Counted from the first letter of the stretch, positions 1-5,172 are shown. The stretch is DNA of 5,410 bases from UBA2137 sp037968575 (GCA_037968575.1 JBBKVR010000152.1:1-5410), one strand, 5' to 3'. Program-made: numbers and translations. Notes: generated by a model not told the origin, from the letters alone.

Positions 1-1
1 A

Positions 2-27
2 TTCTGCAAAAAGTCGTAATTGCAGAA
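2..27 (-). terminator. Possible hairpin after the small exported-protein gene
   Basis: Perfect 8-bp inverted repeat, TTCTGCAA at 2-9 and TTGCAGAA at 20-27, with a 10-nt centre. It starts 3 bases past the stop codon of the minus-strand gene at 31-426, the usual place for a terminator. The T-tract that would confirm it would lie left of position 1 and cannot be seen. An operator for a gene to the left is the alternative. Confidence 0.35.
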
Positions 28-30
28 AGC

Positions 31-426
31 CTAGATACGGAATCTCTGTGTTGTCATGAAGATGGGGAGTGCTTTGAGAGGAAGGTTCGCCCTATTTGGC
101 GGACCACGGATTGTGTCTACATTAGACAAAATCGTTAAACTAGCGAGTGTTTCGCTGTGTAGCGCATAAGATACCTGATCAATTTTTAAGTCTGGTTTAT
201 CAATATTAATGCTATCGGCTTTTTGAAGGTCAACACTCATACAATCAAGCAGTAAATTAACCTGATTTGTGTCTTTTTTACTATCTTGGCTACTAGAATG
301 GTGGTCTGCACAAGGCTGTTCTACCTGTGTCATAGAGCCAGTTTTATCAGCACAGGTAGGCATAGCACACGCCAGTGACGGCGCAAGCATAAGCAAAACT
401 AAAAAGCTGAATAAAAATTTTCTCAT
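31..426 (-). CDS. Small exported Cys/His-containing hypothetical protein
   Basis: A 131-aa protein with an evident signal peptide: MRK, then a hydrophobic stretch (residues 4-18) and an Ala-Cys-Ala at 19-21 suited to signal peptidase I. Cys20 sits after S-L-A, a poor lipobox, so a lipoprotein is less likely. The mature part is short and polar, with Cys25, Cys39, the pair His42-His43 and Cys62-Met63. The C-terminus contains RGPPN and ends TTQRFRI. From memory, small periplasmic proteins near copper or heavy-metal resistance genes look similar, so metal binding is a reasonable guess, but no domain is assigned. The start at 426 puts the signal peptide at the N-terminus. An in-frame ATG at 462 would add 12 residues in front of it and is less likely. 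The Shine-Dalgarno is weak. The gene follows pirin on the same strand, but a terminator-like hairpin separates them. Its real partners may lie left of the window. Confidence 0.7.
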   Translation of the reverse strand: MRKFLFSFLVLLMLAPSLACAMPTCADKTGSMTQVEQPCADHHSSSQDSKKDTNQVNLLLDCMSVDLQKADSINIDKPDLKIDQVSYALHSETLASLTILSNVDTIRGPPNRANLPLKALPIFMTTQRFRI

Positions 427-486
427 ATTTCTTAAACTAGCACATTTTTGCCAAAAGACCATATAGTTTCAATGTGCAAATAACCA

Positions 487-508
487 CGCCGCTCTCAATA
501 GAACGGCG
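487..508 (-). terminator. Rho-independent terminator after pirin
   Basis: Read on the minus strand, CGCCGTTCT (508-500) pairs with AGAGCGGCG (495-487) around a four-base ATTG loop. This gives a 9-bp GC-rich stem including one G-U pair. It begins 10 bases after the pirin stop codon. The following tail, TGGTTATTTG, is only moderately T-rich, so termination may be incomplete and allow some read-through into the small exported-protein gene. Confidence 0.6.
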
Positions 509-517
509 CAGCTTGCT

Positions 518-1378
518 TTAATGTGCCATCTGGGCAAAACGTCCTGAGCTAAAGTCACTCATCGCTGTGCGAATTTCAGCCTCATTGTTCATGACGAATG
601 GACCATGGCCATAGACAGGCTCGTTAATCGGCTCTCCTGTCATGACCAATAGCATTGCATCGCCATCTGCCTTTATGGTTGCGCCCTCTCCCTCAACGGT
701 AAAGCGCGCAATTTCCGCTTCGCCCACAGAGTGGCCATCCACAGTAATGTGACCTGTAAGCACAGCAATCATGGCATTATGCCCATCTGGGAGGTCAAGC
801 GTAGTTTTCGCGTCCTTCTCCAACCTCACATCCCATAGGTTTATGGGCGTAAATGTTGAAGCTGGTCCAACCGTCCCATTAAACTCACCAGCAATAACGC
901 GGGCTTTACCGCCGTCAAATGTGACTTCGGGAATGTCCGTGGCCGTGATTGCCTGATAACTAGGCGAACTCATTTTGTCCTTGGCAGGCAGGTTTACCCA
1001 AAGTTGCACCATCCGAAACGGGCCGCCTGTTTTGGAAAAACCTTTCGAGTGAAACTCTTCATGGAGAATACCGCCAGCAGCGGTCATCCACTGCACATCG
1101 CCTGGACCAATAGTGCCTCCATTTCCAAGGGAGTCGGCATGGCTAACCTCACCATCATAGACGATAGTCACAGTTTCAAATCCGCGATGCGGGTGCTGTC
1201 CAACTCCGCGCGGAGCACCGTCATTAGGCTCAAAATTGTGTGGTCCTGCATAATCAAACAGTAAAAACGGGCTGATGGCATCTGTATCACCTTGATAGCT
1301 AAACAGGGAGCGAACGGGAAACCCGTCACCAACCCAATGATCACCGTGGGAACGAAGAATATCGACAATTTTTTTCAT
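518..1378 (-). CDS. Pirin family protein (cupin, putative quercetin 2,3-dioxygenase)
   Basis: A 286-aa protein of normal bacterial pirin length, with no signal peptide, so cytoplasmic. The N-terminal cupin carries HPHRGFETVT and GGILHEEFH. His62, His64, His106 and Glu108 match the four iron ligands of known pirins (in E. coli YhhW and human pirin, two His in HxH and then HxE). The C-terminal pirin domain includes GEPINEPVYGHGPFVMN (about residues 248-264) and a typical ending with SSGRF. Characterised relatives bind a single iron, and some open quercetin with oxygen. The physiological substrate in most bacteria is unknown. Two ATG codons are adjacent: 1378 is chosen because the GAGG at 1389-1386 lies 7 bases away, against 4 for the ATG at 1381. 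The divergent HxlR gene and the promoter/operator overlap suggest induction by an oxidative or electrophile signal, which is inference. Confidence 0.95.
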   Translation of the reverse strand: MKKIVDILRSHGDHWVGDGFPVRSLFSYQGDTDAISPFLLFDYAGPHNFEPNDGAPRGVGQHPHRGFETVTIVYDGEVSHADSLGNGGTIGPGDVQWMTAAGGILHEEFHSKGFSKTGGPFRMVQLWVNLPAKDKMSSPSYQAITATDIPEVTFDGGKARVIAGEFNGTVGPASTFTPINLWDVRLEKDAKTTLDLPDGHNAMIAVLTGHITVDGHSVGEAEIARFTVEGEGATIKADGDAMLLVMTGEPINEPVYGHGPFVMNNEAEIRTAMSDFSSGRFAQMAH

Positions 1379-1442
1379 CATATCACCTCATAGGACGATC
1401 CTTGTTATGCCCGACCGTCAGGGCTTTCTTTTTCTGATATAT

Positions 1443-1460
1443 ATAACTATATGTAGATAT
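1443..1460. promoter_or_regulatory. Candidate HxlR operator
   Basis: An 18-bp near-palindrome, ATAACTATATGTAGATAT, with 7 of 9 base pairs symmetric (half-sites ATAaCTAtA and ATAtCTAcA). It lies between the divergent pirin and HxlR genes and covers the -10 box of the pirin promoter. HxlR proteins are dimeric winged-helix regulators that commonly bind such dyads next to their own gene, so repression of pirin by occlusion is the simplest model. The binding itself is inferred. Confidence 0.5.
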
Positions 1461-1473
1461 GACATTTTGACAA
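1446..1473 (-). promoter_or_regulatory. Sigma-70 promoter of pirin
   Basis: On the minus strand, a -35 box TTGTCA (1473-1468), a 16-base spacer and a -10 box TATAGT (1451-1446). Each box matches the consensus at 5 of 6 bases. The predicted start near 1439 gives a leader of about 60 nt ahead of the pirin ATG. No equally good promoter was found for the HxlR gene on the plus strand. Confidence 0.6.
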
Positions 1474-1497
1474 GTACGGTCCTAAAGGATACTGCAA

Positions 1498-1827
1498 ATG
1501 AGCAATGATGAATTACAGAAAAAGTCTAGCTGCCCAGCAGAACTAACGTTGCGTTTGATAAACGGGCGGTGGAAACCGATGGTCATTCATTGGCTGTTGC
1601 AAGAAACCAAGCGGTTTAATCAGTTACAGCGCGATCTTGGTGGCATCACGCACCGCACTTTGTCCAAAACACTCAAGGAAATGGAGGCAGATGGCCTGGT
1701 CGAGCGCCGTGATTACAAGGAAATACCCCCGCGTGTTGAATACAGCTTGTCTCAACGTGGAAAATCACTTGAACCAGTGTTAAACGCCATGCACGATTGG
1801 GCGGTTAAACAGGGATCCTTTGTCTAA
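1498..1827 (+). CDS. HxlR family winged-helix transcriptional regulator
   Basis: A 109-aa protein, the usual size for the family. Typical HxlR features in order: a Cys near the N-terminus followed by Pro (Cys12), LRLINGRWKPMVIHWLL (19-34), RFNQLQRDLGGITHRTLSKTLKEME (39-63, recognition helix region), DGLVERRDY (65-73), and the wing IPPRVEYSLSQRGKSL (76-91). Cys12 is the only cysteine and sits where thiol-sensing members such as YodB, HypR and QorR have their redox-active Cys, so sensing of quinones, disulfide stress or hypochlorite is plausible but not shown. The start is supported by AAAGGA at 1484-1489, 8 bases before the ATG. It is divergent from pirin with a 119-bp intergenic region holding the candidate operator, an arrangement that points to control of pirin and of itself. 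Confidence 0.93.
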   Translation: MSNDELQKKSSCPAELTLRLINGRWKPMVIHWLLQETKRFNQLQRDLGGITHRTLSKTLKEMEADGLVERRDYKEIPPRVEYSLSQRGKSLEPVLNAMHDWAVKQGSFV

Positions 1828-1832
1828 GGCGA

Positions 1833-1856
1833 GTAAATTTTAATTTTACCTTTTAT
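1833..1856 (+). terminator. Weak AT-rich hairpin after the HxlR gene
   Basis: GTAAA (1833-1837) and TTTAC (1845-1849) can pair, and CTTTTAT follows. It lies 6 bases after the HxlR stop codon. The stem is only 5 bp, mostly A-T, so termination would be weak. The T-rich start of the duplicated block follows immediately. Confidence 0.25.
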
Positions 1857-1899
1857 CTTAATTCTTTTTTCATAATATTTATTTATGCTTGGCGGGTTA
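1857..1899 (+). repeat. Duplicated upstream control block, copy 1
   Basis: A 43-bp block ahead of the 231-aa gene, repeated at 2671-2713 ahead of the next gene. The first 24 bases are identical, including a T-run and CATAATATTT. Of the next 19, 13 are identical, including CTTGGC, and the six differences are all transitions. CATAAT (1871-1876) would serve as a -10 box, but no matching -35 box is visible, so the element could need an activator or another sigma factor. Only this copy also has an 8-bp dyad, TTTCATAA (1868-1875) with TTATGAAA (1897-1904). Confidence 0.75.
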
Positions 1900-1920
1900 T
1901 GAAATTAGGGGTCTATAAAA

Positions 1921-2616
1921 ATGACAAACACATCAAAACAGGATTTCACAGTTGCAGGTACAGGCAATGACTTACTGACCTACACTGGTAATACGATCAT
2001 CAGTAATGAAGGTCATGAATGCAAAGTTATTGATGTTGATGCAACAGATTTTTCAAATGCTTCTTTAGGTAGAAAAAGCTCCGTAACGATGGTTGTAGAG
2101 GCCCAAGGTGGAGAAAATACTGCACAAATTTTTGAAAATGCACAAGAAACCCAATGGCCATACATAGCCGTTGCAGGTGATGCCATTTTTGTTCAAGGCG
2201 ATATTGATGCTTGCCTGAAGTATATGGCAACAGGTGAAGTTGACAATAAGCACGGTGCTATAGATATATATGTCCCAGATAATGCCAAACTCTCAGAAAC
2301 AGGTCGCTTACAGTTTCAAAATTTAGAGGCTGAAGGTTACGAAGTACAGCCTCAACAAGATGGCTCACAAACCTATGTTAAGAGTCCCTCCGCCTCTATT
2401 TTAGAAGAAGCCAATACTGATTGGGCTTGTATTGCTTATGAAGGTAAACAGGTAAAGTTTTTCCCTCCCAGATCATCTTTCAAATTACTCGATGGCGTAG
2501 TTTCAGGCATTAACCCTGAGGCATTTGATGAGACTTGGGAAGTTTTAGAAGGGCAAATGGATATTCCCTCTTCCAAATCAACGGCTGAGGCACTCGAAAG
2601 CCCAAGCAGGAAGTAA
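1921..2616 (+). CDS. Hypothetical protein, 231 aa, first of a pair sharing an upstream block
   Basis: Not recognised. The protein is acidic, without signal peptide or membrane segment, so probably cytoplasmic. The N-terminal part (1-45) is rich in Thr, Asn and Gly. A mixed strand/helix region follows (about 55-145). A C-terminal segment, DWACIAYEGKQVKFFPP then GINPEAFDETWEVLEG (about 168-211), vaguely recalls small domains of the PGDYG type, where a Gly/Asp-Trp motif is followed by a P-x-x-F-x-x-T-(Y/W)-E pattern; this is unverified. The last 18 residues are polar and probably disordered. It has three cysteines (34, 98, 170). The start has AGGGG at 1907-1911, 9 bases upstream. The gene looks intact and is visibly more AT-rich than pirin and HxlR. 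The shared block suggests co-regulation with the 295-aa gene. Confidence 0.8.
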   Translation: MTNTSKQDFTVAGTGNDLLTYTGNTIISNEGHECKVIDVDATDFSNASLGRKSSVTMVVEAQGGENTAQIFENAQETQWPYIAVAGDAIFVQGDIDACLKYMATGEVDNKHGAIDIYVPDNAKLSETGRLQFQNLEAEGYEVQPQQDGSQTYVKSPSASILEEANTDWACIAYEGKQVKFFPPRSSFKLLDGVVSGINPEAFDETWEVLEGQMDIPSSKSTAEALESPSRK

Positions 2617-2645
2617 AATCTTATTAGCAAAAATGAAATGCTTCT

Positions 2646-2670
2646 TAGCTGGTTCCACCAACTAGTTTTT
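2646..2670 (+). terminator. Terminator after the 231-aa gene
   Basis: TAGCTGGT (2646-2653) pairs with ACCAACTA (2657-2664) around a three-base loop, 7 pairs with one C/A mismatch, followed by GTTTTTCTT. It lies 30 bases after the stop codon. Its T-tail runs straight into copy 2 of the duplicated block, so the next gene probably starts its own transcript. Confidence 0.5.
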
Positions 2671-2713
2671 CTTAATTCTTTTTTCATAATATTTGTTCAT
2701 ACTTGGCAGATTG
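2671..2713 (+). repeat. Duplicated upstream control block, copy 2
   Basis: Second copy of the block at 1857-1899, ahead of the 295-aa gene, identical at 37 of 43 positions. CATAAT (2685-2690) is the candidate -10 box and again no good -35 box is seen. The distance from the block end to the ATG is 20 bases here and 21 in copy 1, so the position relative to the start codon is also conserved. The dyad of copy 1 is lost; instead CTTAAT (2671-2676) and ATTAAG (2714-2719) form a 6-bp inverted repeat. Confidence 0.75.
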
Positions 2714-2721
2714 ATTAAGTA

Positions 2722-2733
2722 AAGGAAATCCTT
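2722..2733 (+). promoter_or_regulatory. Shine-Dalgarno inside a small inverted repeat
   Basis: AAGGAAATCCTT directly abuts the ATG at 2734. AAGG is a good Shine-Dalgarno at suitable distance and decides this start, but it can also pair with CCTT in a four-base stem with a four-base loop. Such a short stem would be unstable unless helped by a factor or low temperature. Confidence 0.45.
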
Positions 2734-3621
2734 ATGGGAACCGATGACATTATTGTTACAGGCGCGCGACTAGCGGGGCAAATGACTGGAGATCCGAACA
2801 TTGCTAATGTCGCAAATATCGCCGGCGAAGTAGTGTGGCGTTTTTTTAACCCTGCATCTGCATTTTCTGGCCTTGTTACAGATGGTATTAAGGCTCTTAT
2901 TCTTAAAGATGGCATGGATTCAGGAAGTCCCATTGGCAATGATATTGATCTGTATCAAGCTGGCACCAATGGCGCAGACTTAAATCTGGTTACTATTTCC
3001 ATTCCACTAGAAGACCTTGCCATACGAGCAATTAGTCGGTTTGTGCCTGCAATTTTTTTACTGACTGATGCTCAAAAAGTTTTGGAAGCAAGAGGCCGTG
3101 TTCACGACCACAAAGATATGATCCAAGGGATGGCTGAAAGAGGTATTCCCGGATTTGCACATGAAATTATGGTGAAGGAAAGCGGGGAAGTTGTTGAAGT
3201 TTTTGCTCAAGTCCCCCTGGATGGCGGGCAAGCCGTTACCTATGTTCACCATTATGACGGTGAACCACCAGACAATGCCCTCGTTATGGATGGAAATAGA
3301 GTTATGCGTGATACTTTAGAAGGCAGAGCACGTGACGAGCTTACAAATTGGGCTGAACACACCGAAGGAGAAGCACATCTACAACTTCTAATGGATATCG
3401 AGGACGGACAAGACGCCTCAATGAGTGAAGCAGATCGGGCGTTGGCGGTAAATGCTGCCGTTGGTATTACCTACCAACAACTCAAAGGAAGTGCGATTGC
3501 TGATATGACGAGAGAAATGGATAGAGAGGCACAACCTCACATGGTAGAAAACGTTACAGGAAGTGACTCACCCGAGAGCATTCTACCACCGGGCTTTGGT
3601 GCCCCTACCCCTGGTGCATAA
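2734..3621 (+). CDS. Hypothetical protein, 295 aa, second of the pair
   Basis: Not recognised. It starts MGTDDIIVTGAR; a DDIIVTG-like motif opens many alphaproteobacterial proteins, often just after a signal peptide, but here there is none. Residues 24-58 are Ala/Val/Ile-rich with AFSGLVTDGIKALI and may form a membrane-associating or packed helix. SRFVPAIFLLTDAQ (101-114) is a second hydrophobic patch, too short for a clear membrane span. The centre (141-192) looks like beta-sheet, including EIMVKESGEVVEVFAQV and AVTYVHHYDG. Residues 193-268 are charged and helical. The tail PPGFGAPTPGA (285-295) is rich in Pro and Gly and probably disordered. There are no cysteines. The length, intact frame and good Shine-Dalgarno support a real gene. 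It shares its upstream block with the 231-aa gene, though I see no similarity between the two proteins. Confidence 0.8.
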   Translation: MGTDDIIVTGARLAGQMTGDPNIANVANIAGEVVWRFFNPASAFSGLVTDGIKALILKDGMDSGSPIGNDIDLYQAGTNGADLNLVTISIPLEDLAIRAISRFVPAIFLLTDAQKVLEARGRVHDHKDMIQGMAERGIPGFAHEIMVKESGEVVEVFAQVPLDGGQAVTYVHHYDGEPPDNALVMDGNRVMRDTLEGRARDELTNWAEHTEGEAHLQLLMDIEDGQDASMSEADRALAVNAAVGITYQQLKGSAIADMTREMDREAQPHMVENVTGSDSPESILPPGFGAPTPGA

Positions 3622-3713
3622 ACACTTCCACTAGAATTAAAAACGTTGCTTGTTCATTTTTGTTATGGTAAGTATTCTCTGTTTTTACCGACATGCAAAA
3701 TGGAGTATTCACA

Positions 3714-4697
3714 ATGCCCGCAGCACAGAGCGCTATGCTTTCATCAGAAGAAGTAACGAGACTTAAGAAAGTCTTCTACCAAAAACAACCTGTTATAGAG
3801 TCTCGCGATTACAGAACAACTGTTAAACCCAGAATTGATGCCATTGCTCAAATGAACGGCGTTATCGTGGAAACATATGGTCAGGCAACCTATCCAACGG
3901 AAAACCCCTTAACTGGTGAAATTGATACCGTTACACATGACCTCTCGCGTATTATTGTTGGTGATCTTGATCCTAACAAAAAGACATTCATCGTTATTGG
4001 TGGTACGCACGGCTATGAAAAAGGCGGGCCACTTGCTGCATTGAAATTTGCCGAAGAAGATGCCTTAAAATACGCAGAAAAGGATGATTGTAATATTATT
4101 ATCTACCCTTGCCTAAATCCTGGACCCTATGAAAAAGAGTTGCGCCATACAATAGGTAGAATAGATGCCAACAGAGATGCAAAACTTTTGGAGGCAGAAT
4201 CTGAAGCTATGCAGGCTTTTGTACAATCAATTAATGCATTGCATAAGACTATGTTTAAAGGTGATTTAAGCAGAAAGTTTACTGCGGCTTGCGACCTACA
4301 TGAAACACCCAAGAAAGACCTTGAACTCGCCAAAGAAGATACAAAATTTGGTGGTTCTATGCCTGATTTGACCGACTTCCCTTATGGGTTCAGTCTTATC
4401 CTAAACCAAAGACACATGCCCCTTGGAGAATATGTCATGGCAGTCGTGGCCAACGAAAATCATCCGATCGTTGAAGGCGATGAAATGTACGGGATGACTA
4501 ACTATGGCGGTATTTTGCATGCTGAAGATTCAAAAGCACAAGGCACGGTCAGACAGTTTATGGAACACTACACGGAGCATGGCTCAATGACGACAGAACT
4601 CTGTGACATAAACCTTGATGATAGCGTGCCTGATGATGAGCGTTTACAAACTCAACTTCTGACGATTAGAGCTATGATTAGCTTTAACTACAGTTAA
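3714..4697 (+). CDS. M14-type zinc metallopeptidase / succinylglutamate desuccinylase-aspartoacylase-like deacylase
   Basis: A 327-aa cytoplasmic protein with the full set of M14 residues. GGTHGYEKGGP gives zinc ligands His99 and Glu102. NPGPYEKELR (135-144) and DANRD (151-155) supply the substrate-binding Asn/Arg region. CDLHET gives the third zinc ligand, His196. MTTELCD near the C-terminus gives the likely catalytic Glu295. The layout fits bacterial M14 proteins of the AstE/aspartoacylase side of the family, which remove acyl groups or C-terminal residues; the substrate cannot be read from sequence. No signal peptide is present. The start at 3714 is preferred because GGAG (3702-3705) lies 8 bases upstream. 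An in-frame ATG at 3693 has no ribosome site. A weak promoter (TTGTTC 3650-3655, 17 bases, TATTCT 3673-3678) may serve it. It follows the 295-aa gene by 92 bases with no visible terminator between, so read-through is also possible. Confidence 0.88.
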   Translation: MPAAQSAMLSSEEVTRLKKVFYQKQPVIESRDYRTTVKPRIDAIAQMNGVIVETYGQATYPTENPLTGEIDTVTHDLSRIIVGDLDPNKKTFIVIGGTHGYEKGGPLAALKFAEEDALKYAEKDDCNIIIYPCLNPGPYEKELRHTIGRIDANRDAKLLEAESEAMQAFVQSINALHKTMFKGDLSRKFTAACDLHETPKKDLELAKEDTKFGGSMPDLTDFPYGFSLILNQRHMPLGEYVMAVVANENHPIVEGDEMYGMTNYGGILHAEDSKAQGTVRQFMEHYTEHGSMTTELCDINLDDSVPDDERLQTQLLTIRAMISFNYS

Positions 4698-4709
4698 TCT
4701 CGAATTTCA

Positions 4710-4738
4710 TTGACTTGTGTATAAAAAATCTATTTATT
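4710..4738 (+). promoter_or_regulatory. Promoter of the cold-shock gene
   Basis: TTGACT (4710-4715; 5 of 6 to consensus), a 17-base spacer, and TTTATT (4733-4738; 4 of 6). The predicted start near A4745 gives a leader of about 158 nt, close to the 159 nt of E. coli cspA. TATAAA at 4720-4725 is an alternative -10 but lacks a -35 box at proper distance. Confidence 0.5.
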
Positions 4739-4744
4739 GCGGGT

Positions 4745-4902
4745 AGGTTTGATGACGTAGTTTCACGGTTTCCTTCGATTTATTTCTAAGCGTTTCGTTT
4801 TAGCTCAACCCAAATGACAATTAAGTCATTATCAGACTAAATGCCCCACCACGCGGTTGTGGTCGGGTTCAATACCGAAACTTGCTTATAAGGAGATTAC
4901 TC
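4745..4902 (+). promoter_or_regulatory. Long csp leader with cold-box-like motif and hairpins
   Basis: The leader opens AGGTTTGATGACGTAG. E. coli cspA mRNA opens with GGTTTGACGTACAGA-like sequence containing the cold box UGACGUACAGA, and TGACGTA (4753-4759) matches its first 7 bases at nearly the same distance from the start. Two hairpins follow: AATGAC/GTCATT (4813-4818, 4825-4830), and a stronger one from CCC-C-ACCAC (4844-4852) with GTGGT-C-GGG (4859-4867). The latter ends 22 bases before the Shine-Dalgarno and has no T-tail, so it is not a terminator. Temperature-dependent control of stability or translation is inferred. Confidence 0.5.
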
Positions 4903-5109
4903 ATGGCAACAGGTACAGTAAAATGGTTCAACCCTTCAAAAGGCTTCGGCTTTATCGAGCCTGAAAATGGCGGCGGAGATGTGTTTGTTCACATCAGCGC
5001 AGTTGAAAAAGCCGGTCTACGCGGACTAAACGAAGGTCAAAAGATCGAATACGAAGTCCAAGAAGAAAAAGGTAAGCAATCAGCTACTAACCTTAAAGAA
5101 GCCGCTTAA
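4903..5109 (+). CDS. Cold-shock protein (CspA family, single cold-shock domain)
   Basis: A 68-aa single OB-fold protein of the standard size. RNP1 is KGFGFI (13-18) and RNP2 is VFVHI (27-31); the nucleic-acid-binding aromatics Trp8, Phe15, Phe17, Phe28 and His30 are all present. Family members bind single-stranded RNA or DNA and melt mRNA structure, in the cytoplasm. HISAVEKAGL and the GGG before DVFVH are typical of alphaproteobacterial copies. The start at 4903 is decided by AAGGAG (4890-4895), 7 bases upstream; an in-frame TTG at 4882 lies before this site and is rejected. It is a single-gene transcript with its own promoter, long leader and terminator. The leader suggests cold induction, though many alphaproteobacterial csp genes respond to other stresses or growth phase. 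Confidence 0.97.
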   Translation: MATGTVKWFNPSKGFGFIEPENGGGDVFVHISAVEKAGLRGLNEGQKIEYEVQEEKGKQSATNLKEAA

Positions 5110-5137
5110 TTACGGATCTTTGGTATAATTAATAAAG

Positions 5138-5172
5138 ACGGGGTGTGGGCATATGCTTTCACCCCGTTTTTT
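5138..5172 (+). terminator. Rho-independent terminator of the csp gene
   Basis: ACGGGGTG (5138-5145) pairs perfectly with CACCCCGT (5160-5167), followed by six T (5167-5172). The 14-base loop contains GCATATGC, which can add inner pairing. It starts 28 bases after the stop codon. Confidence 0.9.

Noticed and set aside
269..466. Plus-strand open frame opposite the small exported-protein gene, and similar frames opposite pirin and the unknown genes.
   Set aside because: They lie fully inside better-supported genes, lack ribosome sites, and their products look like reverse-frame translations.
1409..1433. GCCC/GGGC hairpin followed by TTTCTTTTT on the plus strand.
   Set aside because: The stem has only four pairs and no plus-strand gene ends before it; it lies in the pirin leader.
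1467..1495. Perfect TTGACA (1467-1472) as the -35 of the HxlR gene.
   Set aside because: A -10 at the right distance would fall at the start codon, the hexamer there (TACTGC) is poor, and the transcript would start inside the gene. The bases are better explained by the minus-strand TTGTCA of pirin.
1889..1910. CTTGGC in the duplicated blocks as the -24 element of a sigma-54 promoter.
   Set aside because: The required GC at the -12 position is missing at the proper spacing in both copies.
1960..1980. GTGNDLL in the 231-aa protein resembles one RTX calcium-binding repeat.
   Set aside because: Only a single copy is present; RTX proteins carry tandem series and a C-terminal secretion signal, neither of which is seen.
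3646..3668. TTGTTCATTTTTG ahead of the M14 gene as a third copy of the duplicated block.
   Set aside because: Only about 13 bases resemble copy 2; the T-run, CATAAT and CTTGGC are missing, so chance in AT-rich DNA is enough.
5121..5129. TGGTATAAT, a perfect extended -10, after the csp gene.
   Set aside because: There is no -35 box, and a transcript from here would begin at the base of the csp terminator, so it would yield almost nothing.
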